A stretch of DNA of 64,000 nt from an uncultured Methanobrevibacter sp. (GTDB taxonomy: Archaea > Methanobacteriota > Methanobacteria > Methanobacteriales > Methanobacteriaceae): positions 1 to 64,000 of the forward strand of contig NZ_CADAJR010000005.1 of NCBI RefSeq assembly GCF_902788255.1. The letters are read 5' to 3'. Position 1 is the first letter of the stretch, and each line of letters starts with the position of its first letter. The position numbers and the translations under genes were made by a program. The notes below the pieces were generated by a model. The model saw only the letters and a list, made by a program, of their open reading frames with translations. It was not told where the DNA came from and did not search any database. Of this stretch, positions 42,901 to 51,673 are shown in pieces.

Positions 42901-45900
42901 CATCATTTTTCGACCAGATGTCGGATGCGGACAGTGATGAGGAAGAGGCGACCTCTCTGGATATGGAAAGTATTCTGCATTTGTGTAAGCTATCATTTCC
43001 GGTTAAAATGCTTAAATGGCACTACCGTTCACGCCATGAATCATTGATTACAGTTTCAAACCGTGAATTCTATGACGATGACTTGCTGGTTTATCCTTCA
43101 CCTTCACATTCAGATCCGGAACTCGGATTGAAATTCCGCTACAATCCTAATACTCAATACCTCAGAGGAGCATCATCCAAAAACCCTCTAGAGGCAAAGG
43201 ATGTTGTGGAAGAGATATTCAATCACTTTGAAAAATATGGTGACACCAAGAGTCTTGGTGTTGGAACATTTTCCGTTGCACAGAAAAACGCCATTCTCGA
43301 AGAGCTGGAAGTAAAACGTAAGGAACATCCTGAATATGAACCTTTATTCTCTGAAAATAAGGAAGAACGTTTCTTCGTTAAAAACCTTGAAACAATACAG
43401 GGGGATGAAAGGGATGTTATCCTAATCAGTGTGGGTTACGGTTATGACCAGGACGGTAAGATGTCACTTAACTTCGGACCATTAAACCAGGACGGTGGGG
43501 AAAGAAGGCTAAACGTACTGATTACTCGTGCAAGGGAAAAATGTGTAGTATTCTCAAACTTTAAAGCTTATGATATGAATCTAACAGCGAACCCTCCTTA
43601 TGGGGTCAAATCCTTAAGAGAGTTTTTAGAATATGCGGAAAACTTGACCCTTGGAACTCATAGTGCTGATGAAACTCCAAAAGAGCCGTTTGAAGATGCC
43701 ATTGCAAGCTTTTTGGAGGAAAATGGTTATACTGTTGACAGACAAATCGGTTGTGCAGGATTCAGGGTGGACTTGGCTATTGTTGATGATGAAAATCCTG
43801 GAAAGTATATTTTGGGAATCACAACTGATGGAAAAATGTATGCATCCAGTAAGGTTGCACGTGACAGGGACAGGTTACGTGAACAGGTATTGACAGGACT
43901 TGGATGGAAATTATATCACTTATGGTCAACCGACTGGTACAGAAACCGTGATTTGGGCCGTAAGAAATTGCTCGATTTTGTTGAAAATTCAATCCGTGAA
44001 ACCCGTGAAGAGGAAAGGCGCAGGTCAGAAGAGGAAAAAAGGCTGGCTGAAAAGAGAAGACTGGAAGCCGAAAAGAAAGCTGAAGAATTGCGCATAGCTC
44101 GTGAAAAAGAAGAAGCTGAAAGAAAGGCAAAAGAAGAAGCTGAAGCTCAAGAGGAAATGAATCCTGAAGATATAGGTCCTGCAGACTTTGTTGAAGTTGA
44201 AAAGGTTGATGATGGGGATGTTTTAGAAAAACCTATTGATGTCAGTGAACTTGACCCTGATGAATTCTTCAAGGAAGTCAATGCTGAAGAGGAAAAAACT
44301 CCCGAACCGGCAATGAATGAGGGCAAATCTGAATTTGTTGAGGTTGAGATTCCTAAGGAAAGCAAGGATTATTCTGCTGAGGAAGCTCCTTCAGAGTTTG
44401 TTGAAGATGACAGATCCGATGAAATCATTGAAGAAATTAATTCAAAAGAACAATCTAATGTTGTAAATGATGCTGAACCTCACGATGTGTCAGATAAGCC
44501 TGCCGGTCTTGAAGTTGAAAAGGAAACAGTTGAGACTCCTGAAGTGCCAGATGAAGCTGAAACTCATGATAATATTGCTGATACTCAAGAAGAGGTCAGT
44601 GAAGTTGAAAGTCCAGATGATGCTGAAGTATGGGAAGCACAAGAAAAAGATTCTTTAAAAGATGAAGATGCTGAAGTATGGGAATCTGATGAAGGTGTAT
44701 CTCCAGAGGATAATGCGGAAGTCTGGGAAGATGAAAATGATTATGCTGATGAAGAGCAGCACCAATCTGTAAAAGATAAAATCAAATCAATCTTTACTCA
44801 CAAGCACTCTGATGAAGAGGGAGGTTCTTCCCTGTTGGGCGGTCTGAAATTCACTAAGGATTTAGGTGAAAATTCAGATTTGAAAGATGAGTTTGAAGAG
44901 AAGTTAAATGACATTGAACCTGAAGATGACACTGTTGATTTGGGTTCCGATGACGGTTATATTTATGTTGATCACAGCAATGATGAAGTAATTGAAGATG
45001 AAGTTGAAGATGAACCTTCAAAAGTCACATTTAATAAAAAAATAGATGATCCTATTGTTGAGGAATTTGATGAGGATTCCTCATTCGATGAAGAGGCTGT
45101 TGAAGAGCCTGTTTATGAGGATATTGATGACAAATCATCTGTTGAGGAATCATTTGAGAAAGAGGTTGTAAAAGAACCTGTTAGGAATAAGCCTTCTCCT
45201 AAAAAAGAGGTTGTAAAAGAACCTGTTTATGAAGATGTTGATGATAATTACTCATCTGATGATGAAATAGTTAATGAACCCGCTCAAGAAGAGGTTAAAA
45301 AACCTGTTGAGGATGAATTTGTTGATTTGGGTCCTGATGAGGATTATATTTATGTTGACCACAGCAATGATGAGACTGTAGACAAAGAGTCATGCTCTGA
45401 TGAAAAACCTGTTGAGGATGAATTTGTTGATTTGGGTCCTGATGAGGATTATATTTATGTTGACCACGGCAATGATGAGACTGCAGACAATGATGATGCA
45501 GATTCCAAAGAAGATGCTTCTGAAGACACTAATAATGATGATGATGCGGAAATTTCAGATGAAATCGTCCAAAATAAACATAGAAGGAACAGTTTCGTTA
45601 GATCCATTATTTCTGATGTTGTTGCAGGCGAAACCAGATTAAAGCCTGAAGAGATTAAAACAGTCAGGGGCGAAATTATGGATGAGGAGGAAGAACCTCT
45701 GCACAAGCCCGCTCCTAAGGATGATTTGGTGGTTGAAGCTGAAATAGTTAATGATGATAATTCGAATGTTTCCGATGATTACCTACCTGATTGGGAAAAA
45801 GAAGATTCTAATGAGGAATGGAATATATTCAATGATAATCTGCCAGATTTGGAAAATGATAACGAGGATGTTTCAGACATCGTTGATGAGGCCAAAAAGG

Positions 45901-47186
45901 ATTATCTCGATGAGACCTTTGACAATATAGAATTCGATGCTGACAGGAAAGTATTTGATTTGGAGGATGATGAACCTATTGAAGATATTCAAACTAACGA
46001 TTCAAATATGAACATTCAAACTCAAAACATTCAAGATAATGAAGCCGATATTGAAGATAATCAAGGTACTGTTAAAACTGATAATGAAGACAATGCTGAA
46101 TCTACCAGTGACGGCGTAACTTACTATGAAGGTTCAAATGATGTGACAAGCAAGCTCAGGAAAAACAATTTCTACTATGATGATGAAAAGCCAAGGTCAG
46201 TGAAAGATTCCATAAGAGGAATTAAAAAGGATATGAGATATATCAACAAGTCCCTTAAGGAAATTGAAAATCCTACTCATATCGATTATGTTTCAGTTGT
46301 TGACAGAACTGAGGAGTATGATCCTGCCGATTACTTGAACATGCCGAGCGATGACGATTCCGATAAAATCATCCAAAGGGAAGAGGAATTGACATTTGCA
46401 GAAAAAGAGGAAATGAGAATCAAAAGGGAAATGGAAAGCGGTTCTCTTCAAAAAGAAGTGGAAAATGAGGAAGAGGTAATTGTGCCTGTTCATCAGCAAT
46501 TTGTAAAAGAGGAGCTGAAAGACCAGGCCCTTGAAGACATAATCCAATCTGCAAATGATGATTATAAGCAAATCGAAAAGGAAAGGCACAGGCAGGATAA
46601 CCAGTTAAGGGCATACGATAACCATAAGTTGCCTGGTAAAAAGAAACTTGAAGACAATATTGTAAATTATGTACAGTCAACCGATATTGGACTTGCATCC
46701 TCTGATGACTTGTACAACAAGCCATTGGATACCGTATCAGATTCCGTTAAAATGATTGTTGATATTGAAGGTCCGATACATGTAAGTGAAGTCACAAAAA
46801 GAATTAAGGACAGCTGCAATATCAAACGTGCAGGGGCTAATCTGAAAAGAACAGTCAATGCTGCCGTTACAAATGCAGAAAACAAGGGAGATATAATCAA
46901 GATAGGTGACTTTTTATATGATGCGTCAAACAATGATGTTTTAATCAGAAGAAGGGACAAGCCTAACATAGATTTGATTTCAGATGAGGAGATAGCAAAA
47001 AGTATCGAGCTTGTGCTGACCTACAACCAGAACATTACCACAAAGCAGATTGCCAAGGAAACTTCACGCAACTTCGGTTTCAGATCAACATCCAAAAAGA
47101 CAGCTTCAAGAATAAACAGTGTTTTAGATTTGATGATTGCAAACAACAGGGTCAAAATTGAAAATGACATTGTTGAGTTAAAATAG
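39960..47186 (+). CDS. Giant DUF4011 superfamily I helicase with endonuclease and DUF3320 domains
   Basis: A 2408-residue protein. In order: DUF4011 (about 10-250, opening FKNLRKELLDLTLRNQLLNFKSRAK); SF1 helicase with Walker A GPPGTGKS (314-321), DEAS box (949-952), YRSRHESLI (about 1024) and RRLNVLITRAREK (about 1185); a Vsr/MTES_1575-type nuclease domain (about 1243-1330, FRVDLAIVDDENPGKYILGI, RDRDRLREQVLTGLGW); a charged coiled coil (1346-1400); an acidic, repeat-bearing linker to about 2070; then DUF3320-type winged-helix modules (about 2255-2408, VDIEGPIHVSEVTKRIKD). In the family the nuclease usually reads GIECDG; here it is GITTDG (Thr 1288). Relatives occur in defence systems (Mokosh-like) and as lone DNA-processing enzymes. 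It is 8 bases upstream of uvrC. Confidence 0.85.
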   Translation: MLNKSSNIIEREFKNLRKELLDLTLRNQLLNFKSRAKTITIVNQSPINLFQTLVLQENKMYFVANKKDKKEDKSSVWDHIPFDFSKFSEGDKKLATDLTPKELQKRLYYINNQAKTMLQEQGYNILYLAIGFLEWKDKSKPKQKNKAPLVLIPVSMERKKVGESFNLEWTGEDIQTNISLKAKLLEGGIELPDFEFKKYGEVIDHYLASVKMAVSRMDGWTVNDNVALGFFSFTKFVMYNDLNPEAWEENVDLTKNELIQAIFNPAKNDQEAFREEDIDARLEYQNMYQVLDADSSQIAAIQDVKAGRNLVVEGPPGTGKSQTIVNLIAELLAEGKSVLFVSEKMAALDVVKDRLTGVGLGKFVLELHSHKTRRKKFLKDLQKATNVRAQEPLNIDQTIRKLETLRRQLDDYSQIIHKPVFAVNLSAFQLYGMKESADDHFARKGTIMPLVRFENPESVTLKDLDDMKIALENLAELYQTISKENPWSKCAPKSLLPADLREIEMLINDTLLALDNFLVERGRVYDIYGIKKPDTLNEFQNSLSAFEIIKSQNAELIDGSILKSGAWEGNNDDAFRLIQELEKYQRYAVALTKFNQSIFQADIDRLIYELQHLSTKKFRFFNNKQHIELVERFYAVPVPNSIDEIIRDLQEAKVVINIRKTLEANNALGQKYYGGYWHLNANPNDLKAIARWMNEFTALVREGTFSQNTIDLMSKDLFDIKPERDLADYIDSGEQFVRVLSRLKDKLNPRSKLIFKRETGDVPFEAWKEQLYNWRGQLSSLHLWSQYLNTKNALQSSNAKMFVDSIEKRNIKKYDIEALVEGNFADSLLNILFVENQELATFVGELHENRIREFKDLDKKILTLNRKRIYHKLNSNIPKIFGGTENPQAKILAGEFTRKSGHMPVRKLLEKAGGMIKQIKPCFMMSPLSIAQYLDPTNEELQFDVVIFDEASQVKPEDALGAFMRGKTAVVMGDTQQLPPTSFFDQMSDADSDEEEATSLDMESILHLCKLSFPVKMLKWHYRSRHESLITVSNREFYDDDLLVYPSPSHSDPELGLKFRYNPNTQYLRGASSKNPLEAKDVVEEIFNHFEKYGDTKSLGVGTFSVAQKNAILEELEVKRKEHPEYEPLFSENKEERFFVKNLETIQGDERDVILISVGYGYDQDGKMSLNFGPLNQDGGERRLNVLITRAREKCVVFSNFKAYDMNLTANPPYGVKSLREFLEYAENLTLGTHSADETPKEPFEDAIASFLEENGYTVDRQIGCAGFRVDLAIVDDENPGKYILGITTDGKMYASSKVARDRDRLREQVLTGLGWKLYHLWSTDWYRNRDLGRKKLLDFVENSIRETREEERRRSEEEKRLAEKRRLEAEKKAEELRIAREKEEAERKAKEEAEAQEEMNPEDIGPADFVEVEKVDDGDVLEKPIDVSELDPDEFFKEVNAEEEKTPEPAMNEGKSEFVEVEIPKESKDYSAEEAPSEFVEDDRSDEIIEEINSKEQSNVVNDAEPHDVSDKPAGLEVEKETVETPEVPDEAETHDNIADTQEEVSEVESPDDAEVWEAQEKDSLKDEDAEVWESDEGVSPEDNAEVWEDENDYADEEQHQSVKDKIKSIFTHKHSDEEGGSSLLGGLKFTKDLGENSDLKDEFEEKLNDIEPEDDTVDLGSDDGYIYVDHSNDEVIEDEVEDEPSKVTFNKKIDDPIVEEFDEDSSFDEEAVEEPVYEDIDDKSSVEESFEKEVVKEPVRNKPSPKKEVVKEPVYEDVDDNYSSDDEIVNEPAQEEVKKPVEDEFVDLGPDEDYIYVDHSNDETVDKESCSDEKPVEDEFVDLGPDEDYIYVDHGNDETADNDDADSKEDASEDTNNDDDAEISDEIVQNKHRRNSFVRSIISDVVAGETRLKPEEIKTVRGEIMDEEEEPLHKPAPKDDLVVEAEIVNDDNSNVSDDYLPDWEKEDSNEEWNIFNDNLPDLENDNEDVSDIVDEAKKDYLDETFDNIEFDADRKVFDLEDDEPIEDIQTNDSNMNIQTQNIQDNEADIEDNQGTVKTDNEDNAESTSDGVTYYEGSNDVTSKLRKNNFYYDDEKPRSVKDSIRGIKKDMRYINKSLKEIENPTHIDYVSVVDRTEEYDPADYLNMPSDDDSDKIIQREEELTFAEKEEMRIKREMESGSLQKEVENEEEVIVPVHQQFVKEELKDQALEDIIQSANDDYKQIEKERHRQDNQLRAYDNHKLPGKKKLEDNIVNYVQSTDIGLASSDDLYNKPLDTVSDSVKMIVDIEGPIHVSEVTKRIKDSCNIKRAGANLKRTVNAAVTNAENKGDIIKIGDFLYDASNNDVLIRRRDKPNIDLISDEEIAKSIELVLTYNQNITTKQIAKETSRNFGFRSTSKKTASRINSVLDLMIANNRVKIENDIVELK
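45303..45487 (+). repeat. Near-identical 105-bp tandem repeat in the acidic linker
   Basis: A 35-codon unit starting PVEDEFVDLGPDEDYIYVDH begins at 45303 and again at 45408. Over the first 83 bases the two copies differ at two positions. A diverged third copy (VDLGSDDGYIYVDHSNDE) lies near 44935-44995. AEVWE occurs three times at 44620-44730 and KEPVYED-type units recur near 45100-45240. Confidence 0.8.
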
Positions 47187-47194
47187 TGTGAATC

Positions 47195-48946
47195 ATGTCA
47201 ACAAAATTAAAATCTCCAGATAATCTGCCGAATAAGCCCGGTGTCTACATAATGCGCGATTCATCAGACACCATAATCTACATAGGAAAGGCAAAAAACC
47301 TTATAAAAAGGGTAAAATCTTATTTTAGGGAAAAGCTTGACAGGCCGAAGACTCAAATCTTAATGAGCCATTTCGACAGTCTTGAATATATTGTAACCAA
47401 CTCTGAAAAAGAGGCACTGATTCTGGAAGCCACATTGATTAAAAAGCATCGTCCCAGATATAACGTTCAGCTTAAGGACGATAAAAGGTATCCTTATGTA
47501 AAGATTACCAACGAGGAGTTTCCGAGATTGGTGATTACAAGAAACGTAACTAAAAATGGTATTTTTTACGGGCCGTTTACTGATGTCGGTTCTGTAAAGC
47601 AAACTGTCAAGTTTTTAAAGTCACTGTTTAAAATAAGGACCTGTCGCAATATGGATGGGCCATGTCTCAATGCACAGATTGACTTATGCTATGCCCCATG
47701 CGACGGAAGGATTACCAAGGAGGAATATTCCGAAATCATAAACAAGATTGACCTGTTTTTCCAGGGGAAATATTCCACAATCGTCAAAAACCTTAAAAGG
47801 GAAATGATGGATGCCGCAGCAAAGGAGCAATTTGAAAAGGCGGCCGTTATCAGGGACCAGATTGAATCCATAGAGGAGATTATGGAAAAGCAGTTCGTTG
47901 ATTTGGTCGATGATGACTTGGACCAGGATGTTATTGCAATCGCACCCGGTGAAAATGAGGTTGTCGTTATCATCATGCCGATTAGAAACGGAAAGATTGT
48001 CGGTCGTGACGACTTTTTGATGAGTGCCTCACAGTATGATTCATCATCTGAAATCATGTTTGCATTCATTCAGCAGTATTATGGTTATAACCGTCATGTT
48101 CCAAAGCAAATTCTTTTGGACGAAGAAATTGATGATAAACAATTGCTTGAGGATTGGTTAAGTGATTTGAGGGGAAACAAGGTAAAAATAAAAGTTCCTC
48201 AAAAGGGTGTTAAACTAAGGCTTGTAAGAATGGCCAAGAAAAATGCCGAAATCATCAAACATCAGAAGAAAAAGATGGAATCAGCACTGATAGAGCTTAA
48301 AAAATACCTTAAACTTGAAAAATTGCCTCGTGTAATTGAAGGATATGATATCAGTAACATTTCAGGTAAGTTTGCGGTAGGTTCAAAAGTGTCGTTCAAG
48401 GATGGAAAACCCAACAAAAAAATGTACAAACATTTCAAAATGGAAACTCCCGGTCCGAACGATTTTGCAATGATGGAGGAGCTTCTAACCCGCAGACTGA
48501 AAATGGTGGATCGTGACCCTGAGCCTGACCTGATAGTCATCGATGGGGGTAAGGGACAGCTTGGTATGGCATGCGGTGTTTTGGAGAAATTGAATCTTAC
48601 TCATATTCCAATCATTGGTCTTGCAAAGGAGTTTGAAGAGGTGTTCACACCTAACTCAAGACGTCCAATCATAATTCCTAAAAACAATAAGGCATTATAC
48701 CTGCTTCAGCAGGTGAGGGATGAATCTCACAGATTTGCAATAACCTATCATAGGAAGCTTCGCAGTAAAAATATTTCGGCCTCTTCACTGGACGATATCG
48801 CTGGTGTTGGTAAAAAAAGGAAGGTCGCTCTTTTAAAGGAATTTGGTAGTATTGATAATATAAAGAACGCATCAGTAGAGGAATTAGCCAAAATAAAGGG
48901 TATGAATCAAAAAACGGCTGAAAATGTCTATAATTATTATCACTAA
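47195..48946 (+). CDS. uvrC: Excinuclease ABC subunit C
   Basis: A 583-residue nuclease of nucleotide excision repair. The GIY-YIG domain (GVYIMRD, IIYIGKAKNLIKRVKSYF, about 16-50) makes the 3' cut. A UVR motif (KEQFEKAAVIRDQIESIEEI, about 205-225) binds UvrB. The RNase H-like domain (GYDISNISG, VIDGGKGQLG) makes the 5' cut, and a helix-hairpin-helix pair ends the protein (IAGVGKKRKVALLKEFG, IKGMNQKTAENV). The length is near normal. Methanobacteriales have a bacterial-type UvrABC. Only 8 bases separate it from the giant helicase gene, so the two are co-transcribed. Confidence 0.94.
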   Translation: MSTKLKSPDNLPNKPGVYIMRDSSDTIIYIGKAKNLIKRVKSYFREKLDRPKTQILMSHFDSLEYIVTNSEKEALILEATLIKKHRPRYNVQLKDDKRYPYVKITNEEFPRLVITRNVTKNGIFYGPFTDVGSVKQTVKFLKSLFKIRTCRNMDGPCLNAQIDLCYAPCDGRITKEEYSEIINKIDLFFQGKYSTIVKNLKREMMDAAAKEQFEKAAVIRDQIESIEEIMEKQFVDLVDDDLDQDVIAIAPGENEVVVIIMPIRNGKIVGRDDFLMSASQYDSSSEIMFAFIQQYYGYNRHVPKQILLDEEIDDKQLLEDWLSDLRGNKVKIKVPQKGVKLRLVRMAKKNAEIIKHQKKKMESALIELKKYLKLEKLPRVIEGYDISNISGKFAVGSKVSFKDGKPNKKMYKHFKMETPGPNDFAMMEELLTRRLKMVDRDPEPDLIVIDGGKGQLGMACGVLEKLNLTHIPIIGLAKEFEEVFTPNSRRPIIIPKNNKALYLLQQVRDESHRFAITYHRKLRSKNISASSLDDIAGVGKKRKVALLKEFGSIDNIKNASVEELAKIKGMNQKTAENVYNYYH

Positions 48947-49046
48947 CCTCTAATTATTTTTTACAAAAAAAGGCTTATTTTCCATTAACTTTAAATATGA
49001 GTTTTTTAATAATGATTTTATAACAGAAATTAAAAGGTTATGTTAT

Positions 49047-49589
49047 ATGGTAAAATGTCCACGGTGTGGGTATGAGAATTCGCCTAACGCCGTATATTGT
49101 GATAACTGTGCCTACTTGCTTTCAGACTCTGAAGGTAATAAAATTAATATGGTAAAGCGTGAAAGCAGTTGGAATATGGGCATAGGTAAAAAAATTGTAA
49201 TGGTATTGGGGATTATTGTAATAGGATATTTATTATTCTCCGCTGTTTATAATATCTCTCAACCGTCTGAACAAGAATCATTAAATGTAATTACTGATGA
49301 TGGAAGTCATCTACAAGCTTCTTCTTATCCATTTGATGCCAAAATAGCCTATAACGGCAGTTGGTATGCCGAAATGGGAGATCCTAATTATCTTGTAAAA
49401 GAGTCAGGTGAAGGCAAGGGACAGTATACTCTTGACTGTGCTGCCTGGGAAAGGGTTTCTATTGATGCTCAAAAGCAGGATTATGGTGAAGGTGAGCTTA
49501 AGGTTCAACTTATAAGAAATGGTGAGGTTGTAGCTGAAAATTCCACTACTGATCCGAATGGTAGAGTTGTAATAAATTACAATTATTAG
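49047..49589 (+). CDS. Zinc-ribbon membrane protein with extracytoplasmic domain
   Basis: A 180-residue protein. An N-terminal zinc ribbon (CPRCGYENSPNAVYCDNC, residues 4-21) is followed by one membrane helix (about 50-68, IVMVLGIIVIGYLLFSAVY) and an outer domain with YNGSWYAEMGDPNYLVKESG that resembles a small beta sandwich. Similar proteins are common in Methanobrevibacter; none has a known role. Its TAG stop overlaps the stop codon of the opposite-strand gene. Confidence 0.75.
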   Translation: MVKCPRCGYENSPNAVYCDNCAYLLSDSEGNKINMVKRESSWNMGIGKKIVMVLGIIVIGYLLFSAVYNISQPSEQESLNVITDDGSHLQASSYPFDAKIAYNGSWYAEMGDPNYLVKESGEGKGQYTLDCAAWERVSIDAQKQDYGEGELKVQLIRNGEVVAENSTTDPNGRVVINYNY

Positions 49590-49882
49590 ATTTCATTCAT
49601 TCTACTTTCTAAAAGTTCAATCAGTTCATCGGTTTTATATAGTCTGATTTCTTGAGAATCTTTATCCTTGAATATCTTGATAAAGTTGATAAGGTCATTA
49701 CATAGTTGGTCGTATTGGATACTTAGTGTGTTGAAGTTATTTAGTAGTCCAAATGCCTTTTCTTGGTCTAATTTAGGAGTATCTCTTAAAATTCTTTCCA
49801 TATTGGCAAAATGGGTTTCAATCATAATTTTTTCTTCTTCTAAAACATTCATGTATTCTTGAATTTTGTTTTCGCTAGCCAT
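49586..49882 (-). CDS. Small coiled-coil protein of unknown function
   Basis: A 98-residue protein from the ATG at 49882 (MASENKIQEYMNVLEEEKI). It is all-helical with heptad-like spacing throughout and no membrane segment or Cys. It converges on the zinc-ribbon gene with a 4-base overlap of stop codons. No family is recognised. Confidence 0.6.
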   Translation of the reverse strand: MASENKIQEYMNVLEEEKIMIETHFANMERILRDTPKLDQEKAFGLLNNFNTLSIQYDQLCNDLINFIKIFKDKDSQEIRLYKTDELIELLESRMNEI

Positions 49883-49967
49883 TTTTATCACTTGTTTTAA
49901 TATTAAATCTTAAGATATAAATAGTTTCAAATAGATACATTTCTATGAATAAATAGGGGCACAAATA

Positions 49968-51671
49968 ATGATTAAAGTTGAAAATGTAAGTAAAGATTAT
50001 GAATTAGATGACGGAACAAAAATCACAGCTCTTAAGGATGTCAGTTTTGAAGTTAAGGAGGGTGAAATACTTGGAATCATGGGAAAAAGTGGTTCGGGTA
50101 AGACTACTCTTTTAAGGGCATTGAGGGGAGTTGAACATATTGATGAAGGAAGCATCAGTGTGGGAAAAGTAAAAGTAACTTCCGAATCATCTCAATTTTA
50201 TTACAATGAACTTAAAAAAGAAACTGCAATTCATCTTCAAAGGTCTTTTGGATTATGGCCGGATACAGTACGTGAAAATGTTCTAAGGAAATTATATGCA
50301 AGAAGATACTTTGATGAAGGGGATACCAATTTCGAAGTTGCAGAAAGTGAATTTGGCCAGGAAGCCGATGAAATCCTTGAGATGGTTTCACTTACTCATA
50401 AAAAAGATCATTATGCATCCGTTTTAAGTGGTGGTGAAAAACAGAGACTCATTATAGCAAGACAACTTGCAAAACGTCCTAAAGCTTTACTTTTAGATGA
50501 ACCCGCTACTATGGCATGCCCCAAAACAAAACAGGAAATATTGGATGCGGTCAAAAAAATCAATGAAGAATTAAACATTACTATTATTATCGTTTCACAT
50601 TTGCCTGATGTTCAAAAATACCTGGCAGACAGAGTTATATTGCTTGAAGACGGTGAAATTACCGATGAAGGTTCTGCCAATGAAATCTGTGATAAATTCA
50701 TGGCTGATATGGATGATATTGTTGATATTCAAAACATATCAACCGATGAGGATGTAATTGAGGTCAAGGATGTCTATAAAAGATTCTATCTCCTGACCGG
50801 TGGAGAGGTTCTTCAGATTGAAGATATCAACTTCAAGGTTCAAAAGGAAAATATCCTAAGTATCATCGGACCTAGTGGAGCCGGTAAAACCGTTCTTTTA
50901 AGAATGATTGGAGGATTGGACGACCCTGATAAGGGTGAAGTCCTATACAATGTAGACGGCGAATGGGCAGACATTGACATTCCGGGCATGAACCGTATGA
51001 AAATACGTTCCAAATTAGGTTTCATGCATCAGGAATTTGCACTGACCCATTATGCAACTGTTCTAAATCAATTGGCAACAAGGCTGGGTTATAAAAATCA
51101 GGACATTGTTAAGGAGGCCAAAGAAAGGGCTGAAAGATTAGGTTTAAGTGATGAATTGCTTGATTCATTTTATCAGTTAACTGATTTGCCTGAAAGCGAA
51201 GCGAAAGACCGTCTTATGCAGGTGGGTTTGGATGCTGAAATCTTAAACGATTTGTTCCCTCGCTTCCCTGAAACCGCTACCAAAGAGGCAGTTGCGGATA
51301 TTTTTGAAAGCCTTGATTTGGACATGGATATTCTCTACAGGAAATCCTATGAATTGTCCGGTGGTCAGAAGGTACGTGTAATGCTTGCACTCATTCTGGT
51401 TTCAAGACCTAAATTCCTTCTTTTAGATGAACCGTTTGGAGATTTGGACCCTGTAACTTTAAGGGATGTTACAAATGCGCTTAAAACAATCTCCAAAGAC
51501 TATGGTATTACTATTGTCATGATTTCACACAACACTGACTTCATTAAGGAACTGTCAAACCGTGCTGTATTCATGGACGACGGCCATATAATTGACGACA
51601 GTGAAAACATTGATGAGATTGTTGACAATTTCATTGATTTCTGTCATGCCGATTATCTTAAAGGGGAATAG
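49968..51671 (+). CDS. atwA: Methyl-CoM reductase activation component A2 (tandem ABC ATPase)
   Basis: A 567-residue protein with two ABC ATPase domains and no membrane part. Domain 1: GKSGSGKT (about 41-48), LSGGEKQR, LLLDEPATMACPKTKQEIL. Domain 2: GPSGAGKT, LSGGQKVR, LLLDEPFGDLDP. The sequence after the first Walker B, including TIIIVSHLPDVQKYLADRVILLEDGEI, resembles component A2, the ATP-binding factor needed for reductive activation of methyl-coenzyme M reductase. Family members include paralogues whose role is less clear. UspA starts three bases after its stop codon. Confidence 0.75.
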   Translation: MIKVENVSKDYELDDGTKITALKDVSFEVKEGEILGIMGKSGSGKTTLLRALRGVEHIDEGSISVGKVKVTSESSQFYYNELKKETAIHLQRSFGLWPDTVRENVLRKLYARRYFDEGDTNFEVAESEFGQEADEILEMVSLTHKKDHYASVLSGGEKQRLIIARQLAKRPKALLLDEPATMACPKTKQEILDAVKKINEELNITIIIVSHLPDVQKYLADRVILLEDGEITDEGSANEICDKFMADMDDIVDIQNISTDEDVIEVKDVYKRFYLLTGGEVLQIEDINFKVQKENILSIIGPSGAGKTVLLRMIGGLDDPDKGEVLYNVDGEWADIDIPGMNRMKIRSKLGFMHQEFALTHYATVLNQLATRLGYKNQDIVKEAKERAERLGLSDELLDSFYQLTDLPESEAKDRLMQVGLDAEILNDLFPRFPETATKEAVADIFESLDLDMDILYRKSYELSGGQKVRVMLALILVSRPKFLLLDEPFGDLDPVTLRDVTNALKTISKDYGITIVMISHNTDFIKELSNRAVFMDDGHIIDDSENIDEIVDNFIDFCHADYLKGE

Positions 51672-51673
51672 GA

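Noticed and set aside
40400-47186. Treating the giant helicase as a complete Mokosh-type or other named defence system
   Set aside because: The domains overlap with MkoC-like proteins, but no kinase, PLD or methylase partner is visible, the nuclease motif is altered, and the co-transcribed gene is uvrC.
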